In this document: in pieces, positions 10,424 to 20,879 of the stretch
Numbering within the stretch: the first letter of the stretch is position 1
How the letters are laid out: every line of letters begins with the position of its first letter
Assembly (NCBI GenBank): GCA_033557465.1
Contig: CM066041.1
Location: forward strand, 157,703,532-157,767,531
Direction: 5' to 3'
DNA: 64,000 nucleotides
From: Ichthyophis bannanicus
Taxonomy: Eukaryota; Chordata; Amphibia; Gymnophiona; Ichthyophiidae
Notes under the pieces: generated by a model
The model's database searches: none
Told to the model about the DNA's origin: nothing
Seen by the model: the letters and a program-made list of their open reading frames with translations, nothing else
Position numbers and translations under genes: made by a program

Positions 10424-11560
10424 TCCCAATCTCCTATCGCAGGATCAGGGAACAGTCCTTCACCCCAATCTGAGAGCACTACGGTTGATGGCATGGCTGC
10501 TGAAAGCCTAGCCTTATCTCATCTTGACCTTCCAGAGGAAGTAAAAGATGTCTTACTAGCATCTAGAAAGGACTCCACTTAGATGTAGCATACATAGTAA
10601 CATAGCTTTTTGCATAGGTTTTCCCTCTGGTGCTCCCAGAGTGCTCTCAGTCCATTTACTTGCCCAGTGAAGCCTCTACTTCAATATCTTCTCCATCTCT
10701 CCAGGGCAGGACTAAAGACAAATTCGGTGTGAGTCCACCTTAGTGCCATTTTGGCCTCTCACCATCCAGTCACAGGTCATCTGTCTCTGTTCATCCTCTA
10801 GTAGCTTGCTTCATGCGAGGCCTTCTCTTAACAAGGCCACCAATCCAGCTACCTCCAGTAGCCTTGGGACCTCAATGTTGTCCTCACTCAACTGCTCAAA
10901 TCTCCACTTGAGCCCCTTTCCACAACTTCTTTGAAGTTCCTCACTTGGAAGGTTATCTTTTTGATTGCTCTCACATCAGCTCATCGAGTCAGCGAGTTGC
11001 AAGCTTTAGTGGATTATGCTCCTTAATTCGCTTCCACCATGACAGGCTGGTATTTCAAACCCATCCCAAGTTCCTTCCAAAGGTGGTTTCCCCCTTCCAC
11101 TTAACCAGTCGGTCTCCCTTCCGACCTTTTTTTCCTCAACTTCATTCTTCTCGTGCGGAAGCTACACTGCATATCCTAGATTGCAAGAGAGCTTTGGCCT
11201 GTTATTTAGAAAGAACTAAGGCTTGTCGACAATCCTCTCAACTTTTGGTGTCGTTTGACCGTAGTCACTTGAACCTACCATTCACAAAGGGTACTCTTTC
11301 TAACTGGATTGCTAACTGTATTTCCTTTGCTTATGCAAAAGCCGGACTTTCCCTAGAGGGTCATGTCACGGCTCATAACATCCAAGCCATGACCGCCACA
11401 GTGGCCAGCCTACGCTCTTTCTCCATCTCAGAGATTTGCTGAGCTGCTACATAGTCTTCCATTCATACTGTTGCTGCCCACTACTGTCTCAACAAAGATT
11501 CCAATAGGGACGCTCTCTTTGGCCAAGCTGTTCTGCAGGACCTTTTGGGACTTTAACTAC
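10424..11560 (+). pseudogene. DIRS B: RT tail and tyrosine recombinase, broken
   Basis: It starts with the last ~28 codons of RT/RNase H (NLLSQDQGTVLHPNL to MAWLLKA, stop at about 10509). The recombinase N-domain follows (ASRKDST then a stop). The catalytic part is read over several frames: TSAHRVSELQAL near 10975, THPKFLPKVVSPFHL near 11060, and the C-terminal part to about 11560 ending GQAVLQDLLGL. The H-x-x-R box reads AHNIQA, so the second catalytic Arg is replaced by Gln. Several stops and frameshifts are present. Confidence 0.75.
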
Positions 11561-11734
11561 ACCTCCTTCCCACCGGCCCTCTGTTTCTGCCGGCTACCTC
11601 AACGGAGAGTGTGCTCGTGGCTGGGTCTGACTAGATCCCTTTTCTACTCTGGTTGCGATTCAGGGTTTTTTTCACCTGTCGGTTGCACCTTCATACTCTG
11701 TCCTTCATGGTAGCTGGGAGCTGGTGAGTCCCAT

Positions 11735-11830
11735 ATGTGAAGACTGCATTCCTGCGTGTTCTGGAAATAGCGTAGTTACTCACCTGTAATAAGTGATCTA
11801 CGGGAACAGCAGGAATCAGTCTTCACAACC
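11735..11830. repeat. DIRS B internal complementary region
   Basis: Contains reverse complements of both outer ends: CATATGTGAAGACTG...TTCTGG mirrors the left end and TAGTTACTCACCTG mirrors the right end, with the join near 11765. Confidence 0.72.
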
Positions 11831-11919
11831 CACCCTTCTCCTCTGGAAGATGTAGAAATTTTATTTTTGTTTTTCTGTTTTTTCTCTAAGTTCATCACCT
11901 GACTGAGAATTGCTAGGAA

Positions 11920-12080
11920 GGCAGGCACGCATGCGTGGAGGGATGTTCCCAAAAGCATTCCTATTGGATGCTGGAGAGTGTTCCCACGTTGGGCTCAGTC
12001 GATGCCAACGTCACCTATATGTGAAGACTGATTCCTGCCGTTCCTGGAGATCACCTGTTAGAGGTGAGTAACTACACTTT
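11920..12080 (+). repeat. DIRS B right inverted terminal repeat
   Basis: Inverted match to 4642-4800. It carries a splice-donor-like GAG|GTGAGT with the GT at 12064-12065. Confidence 0.72.
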
Positions 12081-12260
12081 TCAGCTGTTTGTGTGCCCTT
12101 GCTGTATTCATGTCTTTACGCAGGCCAGTTGCTAAGCTAGTCAAATCACTTGTCCCTGCTATTGAGAACAACCCCTTCAGGGTGACTGCAAGCTGTGCCT
12201 AATGCATAGATCAGCTCCCTTGTACCTTAAGGCTTGGGTAGGCTCATACATTTTCAAGGC

Positions 12261-12400
12261 TTTATTTATTTTTATTTATTAAATTAAAAAAAAAAAACTT
12301 GTATACTGCTTCCCTGAGACTCAAAATGTTCAAAGTAGTTCACAAAATAAAAAAATGTAATACATCAAATAAAATAGAAAATAAGCCACAGACAGTCTCA
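12261..12400 (-). mobile_element. L2-like LINE 3'-end fragment
   Basis: Read on the minus strand it gives TTGTGAACTACTTTGAACAT, then GCAGTATACAAG and a TTTAATAAATAAA-type tail. That is the usual 3' end of L2-clade LINEs (GTAAACCGCTTTGA...GGCGGTATATAAG). Only the tail is present. The sequence on either side (12081-12260 and 12401-12489) is intron with nothing recognised. Confidence 0.6.
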
Positions 12401-12494
12401 CTGCTTAATGCTTTATGTATATAAAAATATAAACTGTATTAGCTATTCAATTGGGAGCCAGTGTGAGGCTTTCCACCCTGGGGTAATGTGTTTT

Positions 12495-12622
12495 CCAATT
12501 CATCCTGCTAGACCAGTCCAGACAAGTGGGTTATATCTCCCTGCCAGCATATGTTGGAGACAGAAAAAATACTAGAAGCTTCTGTGACCAGTCCTAGTAC
12601 CTATAGAGGATTCTCTAGAGAT
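12495..12622 (+). repeat. DIRS G left inverted terminal repeat
   Basis: Matches the reverse complement of 19958-20090 over the CTGCTAGACCAGTCCAGAC block, the GCATATGTTGGAGA block and the AGAAGCTTCTG block. The outermost bases are poorly conserved on the left. Confidence 0.8.
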
Positions 12623-12806
12623 TACCTTCAGTATTTCTCTGTCTCCAGCAGATGTGGATGCTTTTTCTTTAGCTCCTGACAGTCCCTCTGAGTAGCCCTG
12701 TCGGTACCTTTTTGAGCTACTTACTTTGGAATTTGTGGTTGTCTACAGACCGCACAGGAGGTGCTCATTTGGAGTTTCCCACTAGCTACTTGGGTAAAGC
12801 TCCAGA

Positions 12807-13332
12807 TCAAGCAGATCAGAGCGCTTCCCAAATTGCACGGGGCGGGCTCCTGGTCAAGAGGACCAATTGAGCCCGAAGGGGGTCATCTTCAATATTCCCT
12901 GCCTACAGTGGATGCTTCTTGTGCCTAGTTTTGTTATTTTTGAACCTGCTCACTGTTAGCATAGTTTGCTCTCTCTGCCTTCTGATGCTTCCCTTCAAAG
13001 CTGACAGGCTCTGGTGATCACAGTGAGTAACATTTCCTTCTTCCCTCCCCTCCCCCCTGAGGCTCAGACTCAAGCAGATCAGAGCGCTTTCCAAATTGTA
13101 CAGGGTGGGCTCCTGGTCAGGAGGACCAGTTGAGCCCGAAGGGGGTCATCTTCAATATTCCCTGCCTACAGTGGATGCTTCCTGTGCCTAGTTTTGTTAT
13201 TTTTGTATCTGCTCACGTGTTAGCATAGTTAGCTCTCTCTGCCTTCTGATGCTTCCCTTCAAAGCTGACAGGCTCTGGTGATCGCAGTGAGTAACATTCC
13301 CTTCTTCCCGCCCCTCCCCCCTGAGGCTCAGA
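12807..13332. repeat. 263-bp tandem duplication in the 5' region of G
   Basis: Two head-to-tail copies, 12807-13069 and 13070-13332, both starting TCAAGCAGATCAGAGCGC and ending in CTGAGGCTCAGA. They differ at a modest number of positions, so the duplication is not very recent. It lies in the untranslated leader of the element. Confidence 0.85.
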
Positions 13333-13659
13333 TTTTGAGGGCTCTACAGAGCTTAATGCTGTTTGCCGCCGAACAGAAGAATGCTGCTCAGCTACAGCCG
13401 TTGCTGCCGCGGCCACCTCTTCCCACCAAAACTTTCCATCATTGGGCCTGCCGCGTGCTGTGCCGAATGCTTCGGCAGCCATTTTCTTTTTTTCCCGCTA
13501 CTGTTCCGGACTCCCTTTGGCTCCCGGAAGTGTTTCCTTTAGCGGTTTGGGCTCAAAAATACTGCATCTGCTGGCGGTTCACCTCCTTACATGATGCCTT
13601 CAATTTTGGGGTGCTGTCTAGCCTGTAGTCATAAATGCCAGTATCTAACTGTGACAGGC

Positions 13660-15130
13660 TGTGTGCAGCATGTTCACCGAACCCCGGGGAGTCTTCTCAA
13701 GAGAGAAGCAAGACACTCAGGATCGCAATCCTCGAGCCCCACCTCTAGCACACCCTGAGTCTCCTACCTTGTCCACTGGGCCGCATTCTCCAGCGGCTGA
13801 TGCTCCTTCCCCGCCTTTACTACTTCCACAAAGCTCAAGGGTGGTGTCTCAAGGGCTGTCTGCCTCAGATCCTGACGCAGAATAGTTTTTCTTTATTCAA
13901 AAAGGCCTGGAACCTTTGGAAAGCTGAGCCTGTCTCCTCCCGCATGGCCACAGCAACCGTTGCAACAGCTGCGACTTCCAGGAAAAGATTCAGGGATGCT
14001 CAGCCCCCCTCAGGAACTGACTGGCCGCCCAAAGAGGTTTCCTGGGCTGCTGGTGACTGGGACTCACCCACAATCAAGGAGGGTGAATGCCTTTCCATGG
14101 AAGGCAGCATGGATAGCCTGTCTGATCGGGCGGACGGCGAATGGTCTCCCCCTGAGGACCTAAGGGATGACCAGGATAACGATCAGGATATTAGATTGTT
14201 CCGCAAGGATGAGTTGCCAGCTGTCATCATGCAATTTGCAGAAGCCCTCCATTATCGCGGACGTTCCTGATCAACAGGATACTGCTTCCGGCAAACCTCA
14301 ATTGGACAGCATTCTGGTAGGGATTAAAGGTCTTTCCATTCCCACTGGATCTCCAACAAATGGTCTCCCTAGAGTGGGATGCCCCGGATGTCTCCCTCTG
14401 CTCTGCAAAGCGTCTGGGACGCATCTACACAGGAACATTAATAATTGGCTTTGATATTCTAACATAGATGCTTTGGCACTGCAGTGACCAAGCACACTAC
14501 CATTCTCATTGAAGGCAGAGCGGTCCTCTGGGATCAACAGGACCACAAACTAGAGGGTCTCTTGAAGACGGCTTTTTCCTCTTCTCGGCTCACCCTCCAA
14601 ACCTCCGTCTGTGGCGGCCTGGCTGCCCGAGCTCTTCTGCGTTGGATTCAACTCCTACAGGACCGGCAGCAGCATGCCTAGAGTCCGTGGCAGCTTTCCT
14701 AGTGGATGCCCTCTATGACCACCTTTGCCTGGCTGCCCGCTTGGTGGCAGCGGTCATGGTAGCCTGCTGCTGGCTCCGCCACTGGTCGGTGGATACGACT
14801 TCTAAGGCTTGCCTCACTCTGCTCCCATACAAGGGCAAGCTCCTGTTTGGGGTCAATTTGCTTGTCAAGTGCCTTAGGGAAGTCGTCTCAATGCCTGCCT
14901 GAAGACAAGCCCAAGGTTACGTCTCACTGGTCAGGATCTGGATCATCCTCCTCTTCGGCCTCTAGAGCCTGCTTCTGGGTTTCAAGACGATATCGACCCG
15001 ACAGATCCTCCACCTCCTTCGCGGCAAGCTGGTCAAGATCTAAACAAAAGTCCTTTCGAGGCATCTGCCAGAGTAAGAACAATTATTCCTCTTCCGCCAA
15101 GTTCTCTGGAGGCCCCCGCTCCCGCTGATG
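13660..15130 (+). pseudogene. DIRS G gag-like ORF1, decayed
   Basis: Gag remnants are spread over three frames. An acidic middle part (SLSDRADGEWSPPEDLRDD, then LFRKDELPAVIMQFAEAL) lies at 14110-14260, and a C-terminal part (VACCWLRHWSVDTTSKACL, LLPYKGKLLFG) at about 14750-14860. The middle part aligns in layout with K (FCWEELVTLISHSLGVLNLP) and I (VALNIPHGSAV). The C-terminal block resembles LWLQNSSADISSKSR of K. Multiple stops and frameshifts are present. The start codon cannot be chosen with confidence. Confidence 0.55.
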
Positions 15131-15189
15131 GTCCTGGGGCCCACCCCGGGATTCTGCCGGTTGGCAGCCAATTAACACTTGTCTCCCGG

Positions 15190-15830
15190 CATAACTATCG
15201 ATTAGTGGGTGCTCGACATTATTCGCCGCGGTTATTTACTGGAGTGTGCCAAATCCATCAAGGATGCCTTCCTAACCTCCCCATATGGATCAGCTCTCAA
15301 GAGAGCTGCGGTGCAGGCCACCCTTCAGTGCCTGCTGTACCTCCACGCTATCTGTCCGGTCCCCCCTGGCCGACAGGGGTTCAGGACCCTACTCCATCTA
15401 CTTTATCATTCCAAAAATGGACAGTTCTTATCGACCCATTTTGGACCTCAAGGGCATCATTCGTTCCCTCCCAGTAGCCCGGTTTCGCATGGAAACGCTC
15501 CGCACAGTAATTCTCGCTGTTCGTCAAGGGGAGTTCCTCATGTCGCTGGACCTCATGAAGGCCTATTTCCACATTCCCATAAGTGAAGATCAGCAGTGCT
15601 TCTTGCGTTTTGCCATCCTTGGCCAGCCCTACCAGTTCCACGCATTGCCCTTCTACTTGGTAACAGCTCCCTGCACCTTTTCCAGAGTCATGGTTGTGGT
15701 CACAGCCGTTCTGAGCCGCAAGGGCATTCGAGTCCATCCCTTCCTGTATGATTGGCTCATGAGGGCAAAGTCCCACCAGGAGGCGACGGAGGCAGTGCAG
15801 CTAGTGTTCCAATTTCTCAAGAGCCTCTGA
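15190..15830 (+). pseudogene. DIRS G reverse transcriptase domain
   Basis: RT blocks in order: LDIIRRGYLLECAK (N-terminal block shared with D), then SYRPILDLKGI, MSLDLMKAYFHIPI, the LPFYLVTAP block and PFLYDWLMRAKS. The LPFGLATAP signature is changed to LPFYLVTAP, and the catalytic Y-L-D-D box reads F-L-Y-D, so the first Asp is lost. A frameshift separates the N-terminal block from the fingers/palm near 15380. The copy cannot be an active polymerase. Confidence 0.8.
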
Positions 15831-15899
15831 TGGGTCCGCGAATCATGCCAAGGGTTCCTTACAGCTGTCTCAATCCCTGGAGTTCCTCAGCACACGCTT

Positions 15900-16960
15900 C
15901 GACACTGCAGCGGGTCGTGTCTTCCTCACCCACAATCACCATCGCAAGTTTGTGGCCCAGCTTTGAGCCTTCCTCATGCAGGTACGGCTCTGTGTGTGGG
16001 ATTACCTGCAGGTTCTGGGGGCCATGGCAGCCACAGTCGTGGTGGTTCCCTGGGCTCGAGCGCACATGCGACCCCTTCAACATTGTCTCCTGTCTCATTG
16101 GTTGCCGGTCTCAGAGGACCATGACATTAAGCTACCGCTTCCCCGTGTGGTTCACAGCAGCCTACAGTACTGGCATTGTTTGGATCACCTTTTGCAGGGC
16201 ATGCCCCTAGAAGACCCACGCTGGACTTCTGATGAACAGTGCCAGCCTCTCAGGCTGGGGAGCCCATTGCAACAACCAGGCAGCACAGAGCACCTGGACT
16301 CCTTAGGAGTCTCGCTGGGCCATCAATCGCTTGGAGGCCCAAATGGTCCACCTGACTTTCCTGCCACTGTTGCACTGTGTGCGGATACTGTCCGACAATG
16401 CCATGACAGTGGCCTATCTCAACTGACAAGGGGGCACCAAGAGTCCTGAGGTTACAAAGGAGATGAGTCTGCTCTTCCCTTAGGCGGAGCGCCACCTCCA
16501 AGCCCTATCAGCACAGCATATTGCGGGAGTGGAGAATGTGTAGGCCGACTTCCTCAGCTGGCCTGCCCTGGACCCCAGCGAATGGGAGCTCGTACCCCTG
16601 GGCATTTCAGATGATAGTACGCCTCTGGGGTCAGTCTACCTTGGGCTTGATGGCGATAAATGCCAAGATGGCAGCCTTTTAAAGCCGCCGGAGAGAGCCC
16701 GGCTTGCAGGGACTGGATGCTCTAGTCCAACCTGGCCGGTGTCCATGCTCTTGTATCTCTTCCAGTCATGGGCTCTGATAGGCAGAGTTTTCTGCCGCAT
16801 CGAAGCTCACCCTGGCCTCATCATGCTGGTAGTGCTAGATTGGCTGCAGTGCCCTTGGTACACCTACCTCATCACAGGAGCCCCTCTACCACTGGGTTCT
16901 TGCAGGGGACTCTTGCAGCAGGGTCCCATGGTCATGGATGATCCAGCTCCCTACTTACTT
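15900..16960 (+). pseudogene. DIRS G RNase H region, decayed
   Basis: Continuation of the pol frame in pieces: RT thumb (YLQVLGAMAATVVVVPWARA near 16000, matching LLGHMAATTSVLPLARLHM of D), then RNase H with TTDASLSGWGAH reduced to scrambled frames near 16220-16270. The terminal block is near 16740-16960 (SWALIGRVFCRIEAHPGLIM). Many frameshifts are present. Confidence 0.65.
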
Positions 16961-16999
16961 ACGGCCTAGCTTGAGTGGTAACGGCTAGTGTGTGAGGGC

Positions 17000-17999
17000 T
17001 ATTTGTGAAAGGTGGTTCATACCCTCCTGAAAGTGCACCGGCCTTCTACTTTGCTTGCCTAAGCGAGACTCTTTGAGACATGGTGTACCCATCTGAGTTT
17101 TTCTCCCTGGCAGGCCCAGATGCCAGACATTCTGTCTTTTTTACAAGATGGCTTTGATAAGGGTCTTGCCTTGCCTCCCTGCAAGTGCAAGTGGCAGCTC
17201 TCACCTGTTTTCGGGGTCCTATATCAGGCCGCTCTATTGCTTCTCATGCGGATATTAGTCATTTCCAGTGTGGAGTGTGAGCCTTGCGCCCTCCCCTGTG
17301 CCCAGTAGACCCACCCAGGGATCTGGCCCTTGTACTCAAGTAACTTCTGCGACCTCCCCCCTTTGAGCCTTTGACGAAGGTTACATTGTGGGACTTGTCC
17401 TTCAAGGTGGCTTTCCTCGTTGCTGTAACTTGGGTCTGCCGAGTGTCTGAGCTCCAAGCTCTGTCCTGCTGGAAGCCATTCCTTGCCTTTTCTCTGGAGG
17501 GAGGCACCCTTCAACCAGTGCCATCCTTTCTCCCAAGGGTTCTCATGGCTTACCACCTGAATCAGACCATTATGTTTCCTTCCTTTCCAAAAGAGCTCTG
17601 TACTGGCAGCGACAGTCACCTCCGGGTGGTAGATGTCCGTAGAGTCTTATGTTGCTACCTTATGGTGACTGAGACCTTCTGCAAGTCTGATCGTCTCTTT
17701 TTGTTCTGTTTTCTGGTCCCCGCAAAGAGCTGGCCGTGTCCAAATCTTCCATTGCTCACTGGATTAAGCGAATCATCGAGTCTGCCTATATCCTCCACAG
17801 AAAGCCCACTCCCGTCGGATTGCGTGCTCACTCGACTTGTGCTCAAGCGTCGTCTTGGGCGGAACAGTCGCAGGAAGCCCCCCTTGACATTTGTCGGATG
17901 GCCACTTGGTCCTCTGTGTCCTCCTTTGCCCGTTATTGCCTCAACCTCCAAATCTCTGTGGTGACAGCGGCTGTTTCTTTCCACCCTGGAGTGGAGTAG
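17000..17999 (+). pseudogene. DIRS G tyrosine recombinase, decayed
   Basis: The N-terminal domain is broken near 17000-17300. The catalytic domain is clear: FKVAFLVAVTWVCRVSELQAL carries the first Arg, and PSFLPRVLMAYHLNQ follows. After a frameshift near 17735 comes SIAHWIKRIIESAYIL, then LRAHSTCAQASSWAE and ICRMATWSSVSSFARYCL with the Tyr. The H-x-x-R box reads HSTC, so the second Arg has become Cys. Not functional. Confidence 0.78.
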
Positions 18000-18239
18000 C
18001 TTTGGTACTACTGTGGTACCGCAGAGCCTATTCATGAAGAAAAAAGGGTTTTAAATCCTGAAAAAAGATTTTATCATCAGCTGCAATGTTATGAGGAGCC
18101 CAATAGAGGGAGCAGGAGTGACCTTCCAAGGCCCAGAGAACTGCACCTCAGAGCTGATGAGGTAATGCAACCTAACAGCCAATGGAGAAAAGGGGGAGTT
18201 CCCCTGAAGAAAGGCTGGGAGCTTGAAAAGGAGGAACTA

Positions 18240-18365
18240 GGACAAGTTAGAGAGAGACCAGGGAGAGAGAGACCAAGGAGAGGCATACCAAGGAAGGCCT
18301 ACCAAAAGGAGGCATACCAAGAAGAGGCTTATCAAGGAAAAGCAGACCACGGAGAGTCACACCAC
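18240..18365 (+). repeat. Short minisatellite (about 15-18 bp unit)
   Basis: Repeats of a unit like GGAGGCATACCAAGA, coding in one frame for a run of AYQ-E/K/G peptides (AYQKEAYQEEAYQGKA). Confidence 0.6.
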
Positions 18366-19097
18366 AGAGAGCTTCTGGAAAGGAACCAAGAAGGAGAGCA
18401 CCATAAGGAGTGTCCAGGGCACCAGAGAGGAAGGAGTTCCTGGCAGGAGGGCATAGTGAATCCGAGGCCACAGAGTTCCAGGAGTCCTTGGTTGAGAGGT
18501 ATAAGGCACAAGGGGAGAAATAAACCCCAGAGTTTGGTGTGAAGAACCGGCAGCAGTAAATGCAAGACACAGTAAGCATTATCTGAGCCAGGATGAAGTC
18601 TTTGCTGCAAATGATAATATTCCTTATTCAAATGGTAAAAGGTGTGAATGTGAGAGAGTGGTGACTCTGCATGAAGGCCAGCTGGAGTGTGAAAAGCCTA
18701 CTGCTCAAGACACGCTGAACTACAGCAGGACCAGGCCATGGGACTCAACTAAACAAGGTAAAATACCTTTTTATTCTGATAAGCAATATAAGTTAAGAAG
18801 ACAGGAAACACAAGATACTGGAGTATATCCTCCCTATCAAACTGTTGGTGAAACAGGGCACAAGCCCTTGGTAAAAAGACTGTATAACATAAGGCAGCCT
18901 GCAAGGGGAAGTAACTGCCATAACAAACACTCACATGGGCGCGGCCCTGACTTGAATGCTGAACATTGGAAGCTAGTAAATGTGTTATATGAGAAACCTC
19001 AGTACACTCCTCAAGAGTTTACTGACACTGATTCACAGCTGTCTGATACTCAGCCCATGCAGGTGGAATTCAACGAAGACCCACCTGAAACCCCGAT

Positions 19098-19350
19098 GGA
19101 CTGTAGCTACTGTCAGGCAGGTAGCCTAAGGTCTGTGCATGAAACATAAAACAGTGAACAGTAGCGAATGCCGGTAAAGTTTGTTTCCTAATCGCTTCTC
19201 CGGGCCAGTCCAGGGAACAGGTAGGGTTGTCAATCCTCTATAGCAGCTGAGGGCTTTGCTGGGACTGTAGCTACTGTCAGGCAGGTAGCCTAAGGTCTGT
19301 GCATGAAACATAAAACAGTGAACAGTAGCGAATGCCGGTAAAGTTTGTTT
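19098..19350 (+). repeat. 89-bp direct repeat around a 75-bp module
   Basis: Positions 19098-19186 and 19262-19350 read identically. The 75-bp spacer (19187-19261) is nearly identical to 9267-9340, the left edge of C' in element B, including CGCTTCTCCGGGCCAGTCCA and GGGTTGTCAATCC. Either a 164-bp tandem duplication was trimmed, or a small piece came in with a long duplication of its target. Confidence 0.85.
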
Positions 19351-19668
19351 ATGCCAAGTACTGTGAAGCAACAGTTAAACAAAGCAAGTGTGAATATATT
19401 TTCTTTTTGTTGCCTGAAGCAAGGTTTCTTTCAGTTTGTTGAAGTAGTCTCCCATAACTTGAACCATTGTGCTTAAAGGGAAATAAAGCCTTATTTTCCC
19501 TACATTCTGGCTAGTGTGTTCTCTTGAACTTTGGCCCCCGGTAGGTCCTGGGAACATTACCAAGACCTCTTACAGAAGGACCAAATTCAAAATATATAAA
19601 AAACTCTCATGTCCATCTGACCTGCCCATACCAACCTTGGCCTCTGGGGCGGCAGCATGACACTACCC

Positions 19669-19790
19669 ACTTGTCTGGACTGCTCTAATGGTAAATGAAA
19701 CTTCTCTGGAAGGAGAAGTTTCATTTACCATTAATTTCCTTTCCTGGAATCCTGCTAGACCAGTCCAGAACCCACCCCTCTCTGTGTAAT
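19669..19790. repeat. DIRS G internal complementary region
   Basis: Contains a near-perfect hairpin (TGGTAAATGAAACTTCT...AGAAGTTTCATTTACCA) where the copies of the left and right ends meet, followed by CTGCTAGACCAGTCCAGAAC. It allows the outer ends of G to be inferred. Confidence 0.75.
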
Positions 19791-19957
19791 CATAGGTTGC
19801 TGCCTCTTCAGAGCTATTATTTCAGTGCAGCCATCAGCAGGCCTTCGTTGGCCTTCTTCCCAAGTGCCTCGCTGTGTTTTGGTCTATGTTCACTTGTACA
19901 TGTGTGTACAAATTATGTACATAGTTGCGCTTTGTGCAGGGCTGTACTGAAGGTGAC

Positions 19958-20112
19958 CCCTAGGGGATCCTCTGTAGATACTAGGGCTGGTTGCAGAAGC
20001 TTCTGGTATTTTCTCTTTCTCCAACATTTGCTGGCAGGGGGATATAACCACTTGTCTGGACTGGTCTAGCAGGATTCCAGGATAGGAAATTAATGGTAAG
20101 TGAAATTTCTCC
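19958..20112 (+). repeat. DIRS G right inverted terminal repeat
   Basis: Inverted match to 12495-12622. It ends with TAATGGTAAGTGAAATTTCT, including a donor-like ATG|GTAAGT with the GT at 20096-20097. Confidence 0.8.
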
Positions 20113-20245
20113 TTCCTTATTGTCAGTCCAGTCCAGACATGTGGATTATGTTGCTTCACCAGCAGCTGGAGACTGAGCATGTCAGGTCTTGATGATGTTA
20201 TGTTACATATGCACCTTGCACCGCCCACCAAGATCAATATTCAAT
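20113..20245 (+). repeat. DIRS K left inverted terminal repeat
   Basis: Starts TTCCTTATTGTCAGTCCAG; inverted match to 32036-32201. A poly(A) run at about 20319-20333 and leader sequence follow before gag. Confidence 0.8.
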
Positions 20246-20879
20246 ATTCTCAATCTCCAAGCAACTGGTGAGGGTGTTCTATGAGGTTTAGACCCCACTG
20301 AAGGGCTTCAATTAGATTTAAAAAAAAAAAAAGAAAATACTGAGGAAAGGTGGATTTCTGAAAGAAAGGAGGCTTATACAGAGGCAGCTCACTGATCCCT
20401 TAAGTGGGAGGTGAGACTTGCCTACTTGTGGTGGCAGCATAACAAGGAGCCTGGAGGGAGCCTCCTCAGACAACCAGGACCATTGAATCAGGTTGCACAT
20501 CTGGTTGCTTCCCGTAGTTTCCTGCTGCTCTACAAAGTACCGGAGTTCCAAGCAGTCATCAGCAGCGGCAGGTTAGTCTGCATTTCTTTTGTGAGCAGTG
20601 TATTTACTTTCCTTTTGGCAGAGCAGCATTGCCGGTGGGGAAAGCAGCATGCTCAGCCTATGGGAGCTGCCAGGGTGCGCTCGCTCCCGCAGGGTTTTGC
20701 TGCGGGTGTGAAGCCAAATTGTGATCTGTTGAAGAAGGCTTGGCAGGGGGTAAGTCCGGGTCAGGAGAGCTGGGGCTTCCTTCGCAGGCCATTGTCAGCA
20801 AACTCAACTTTCCCCTGCTAGTAGTTCTCCCGCAGTTTTGACAGGAGCAGTGGCCATATTAGAGGACTGGCAGACAAGC

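Larger units (their letters stand above)
4642..12080 (+). mobile_element. DIRS retrotransposon B, RT region lost
   Basis: DIRS element bounded by inverted terminal repeats at 4642-4800 and about 11920-12080. The left end begins CTCCAGGAACAAGCAGGAAT; the right end finishes GAGGTGAGTAACTACACTTT. An internal complementary region at 11735-11830 copies both ends, which fixes the limits. It keeps a long gag and a broken tyrosine recombinase, but the reverse transcriptase and RNase H are missing except for the last ~28 codons. In their place lie 2 kb of unassigned sequence and part of a different DIRS-like element (9265-10400). B is related to A, C2 and D by its ends and gag. Confidence 0.82.
18019..19668 (+). 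mobile_element. Unclassified 1.65-kb insertion in DIRS G
   Basis: It separates ...ACTGTGGTA of the G 3' region from CCCACTTGTCTGGACT of its internal complementary region; in I the equivalent sequence is continuous (near 47120). The insert has polyadenylation-like AATAAA motifs (near 18522 and 19480) and an 18-bp minisatellite-like coding stretch at 18250-18360. It also has a 163-codon frame at 18658-19149 with no domain I recognise, and an 89-bp direct repeat. A stretch from TGTTATGAGGAG (18090) to GCAGCATGACA (about 19665) has TG...CA ends, which would suit a solo LTR-like element, but there is no second LTR copy and no clear target duplication. Confidence 0.5.
12490..20112 (+). mobile_element. 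DIRS retrotransposon G, full-length but decayed
   Basis: A complete DIRS unit: inverted terminal repeats at 12495-12622 and 19958-20112, gag, RT, RNase H and tyrosine recombinase in order, then an internal complementary region at 19669-19790. A 1.65 kb foreign piece (18019-19668) sits between the recombinase and the internal complementary region. The ends carry GACCAGTCCAGACAAGTGG, related to K and I but distinct. All genes contain stops and frameshifts. Its right end abuts the left end of K. Confidence 0.82.
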
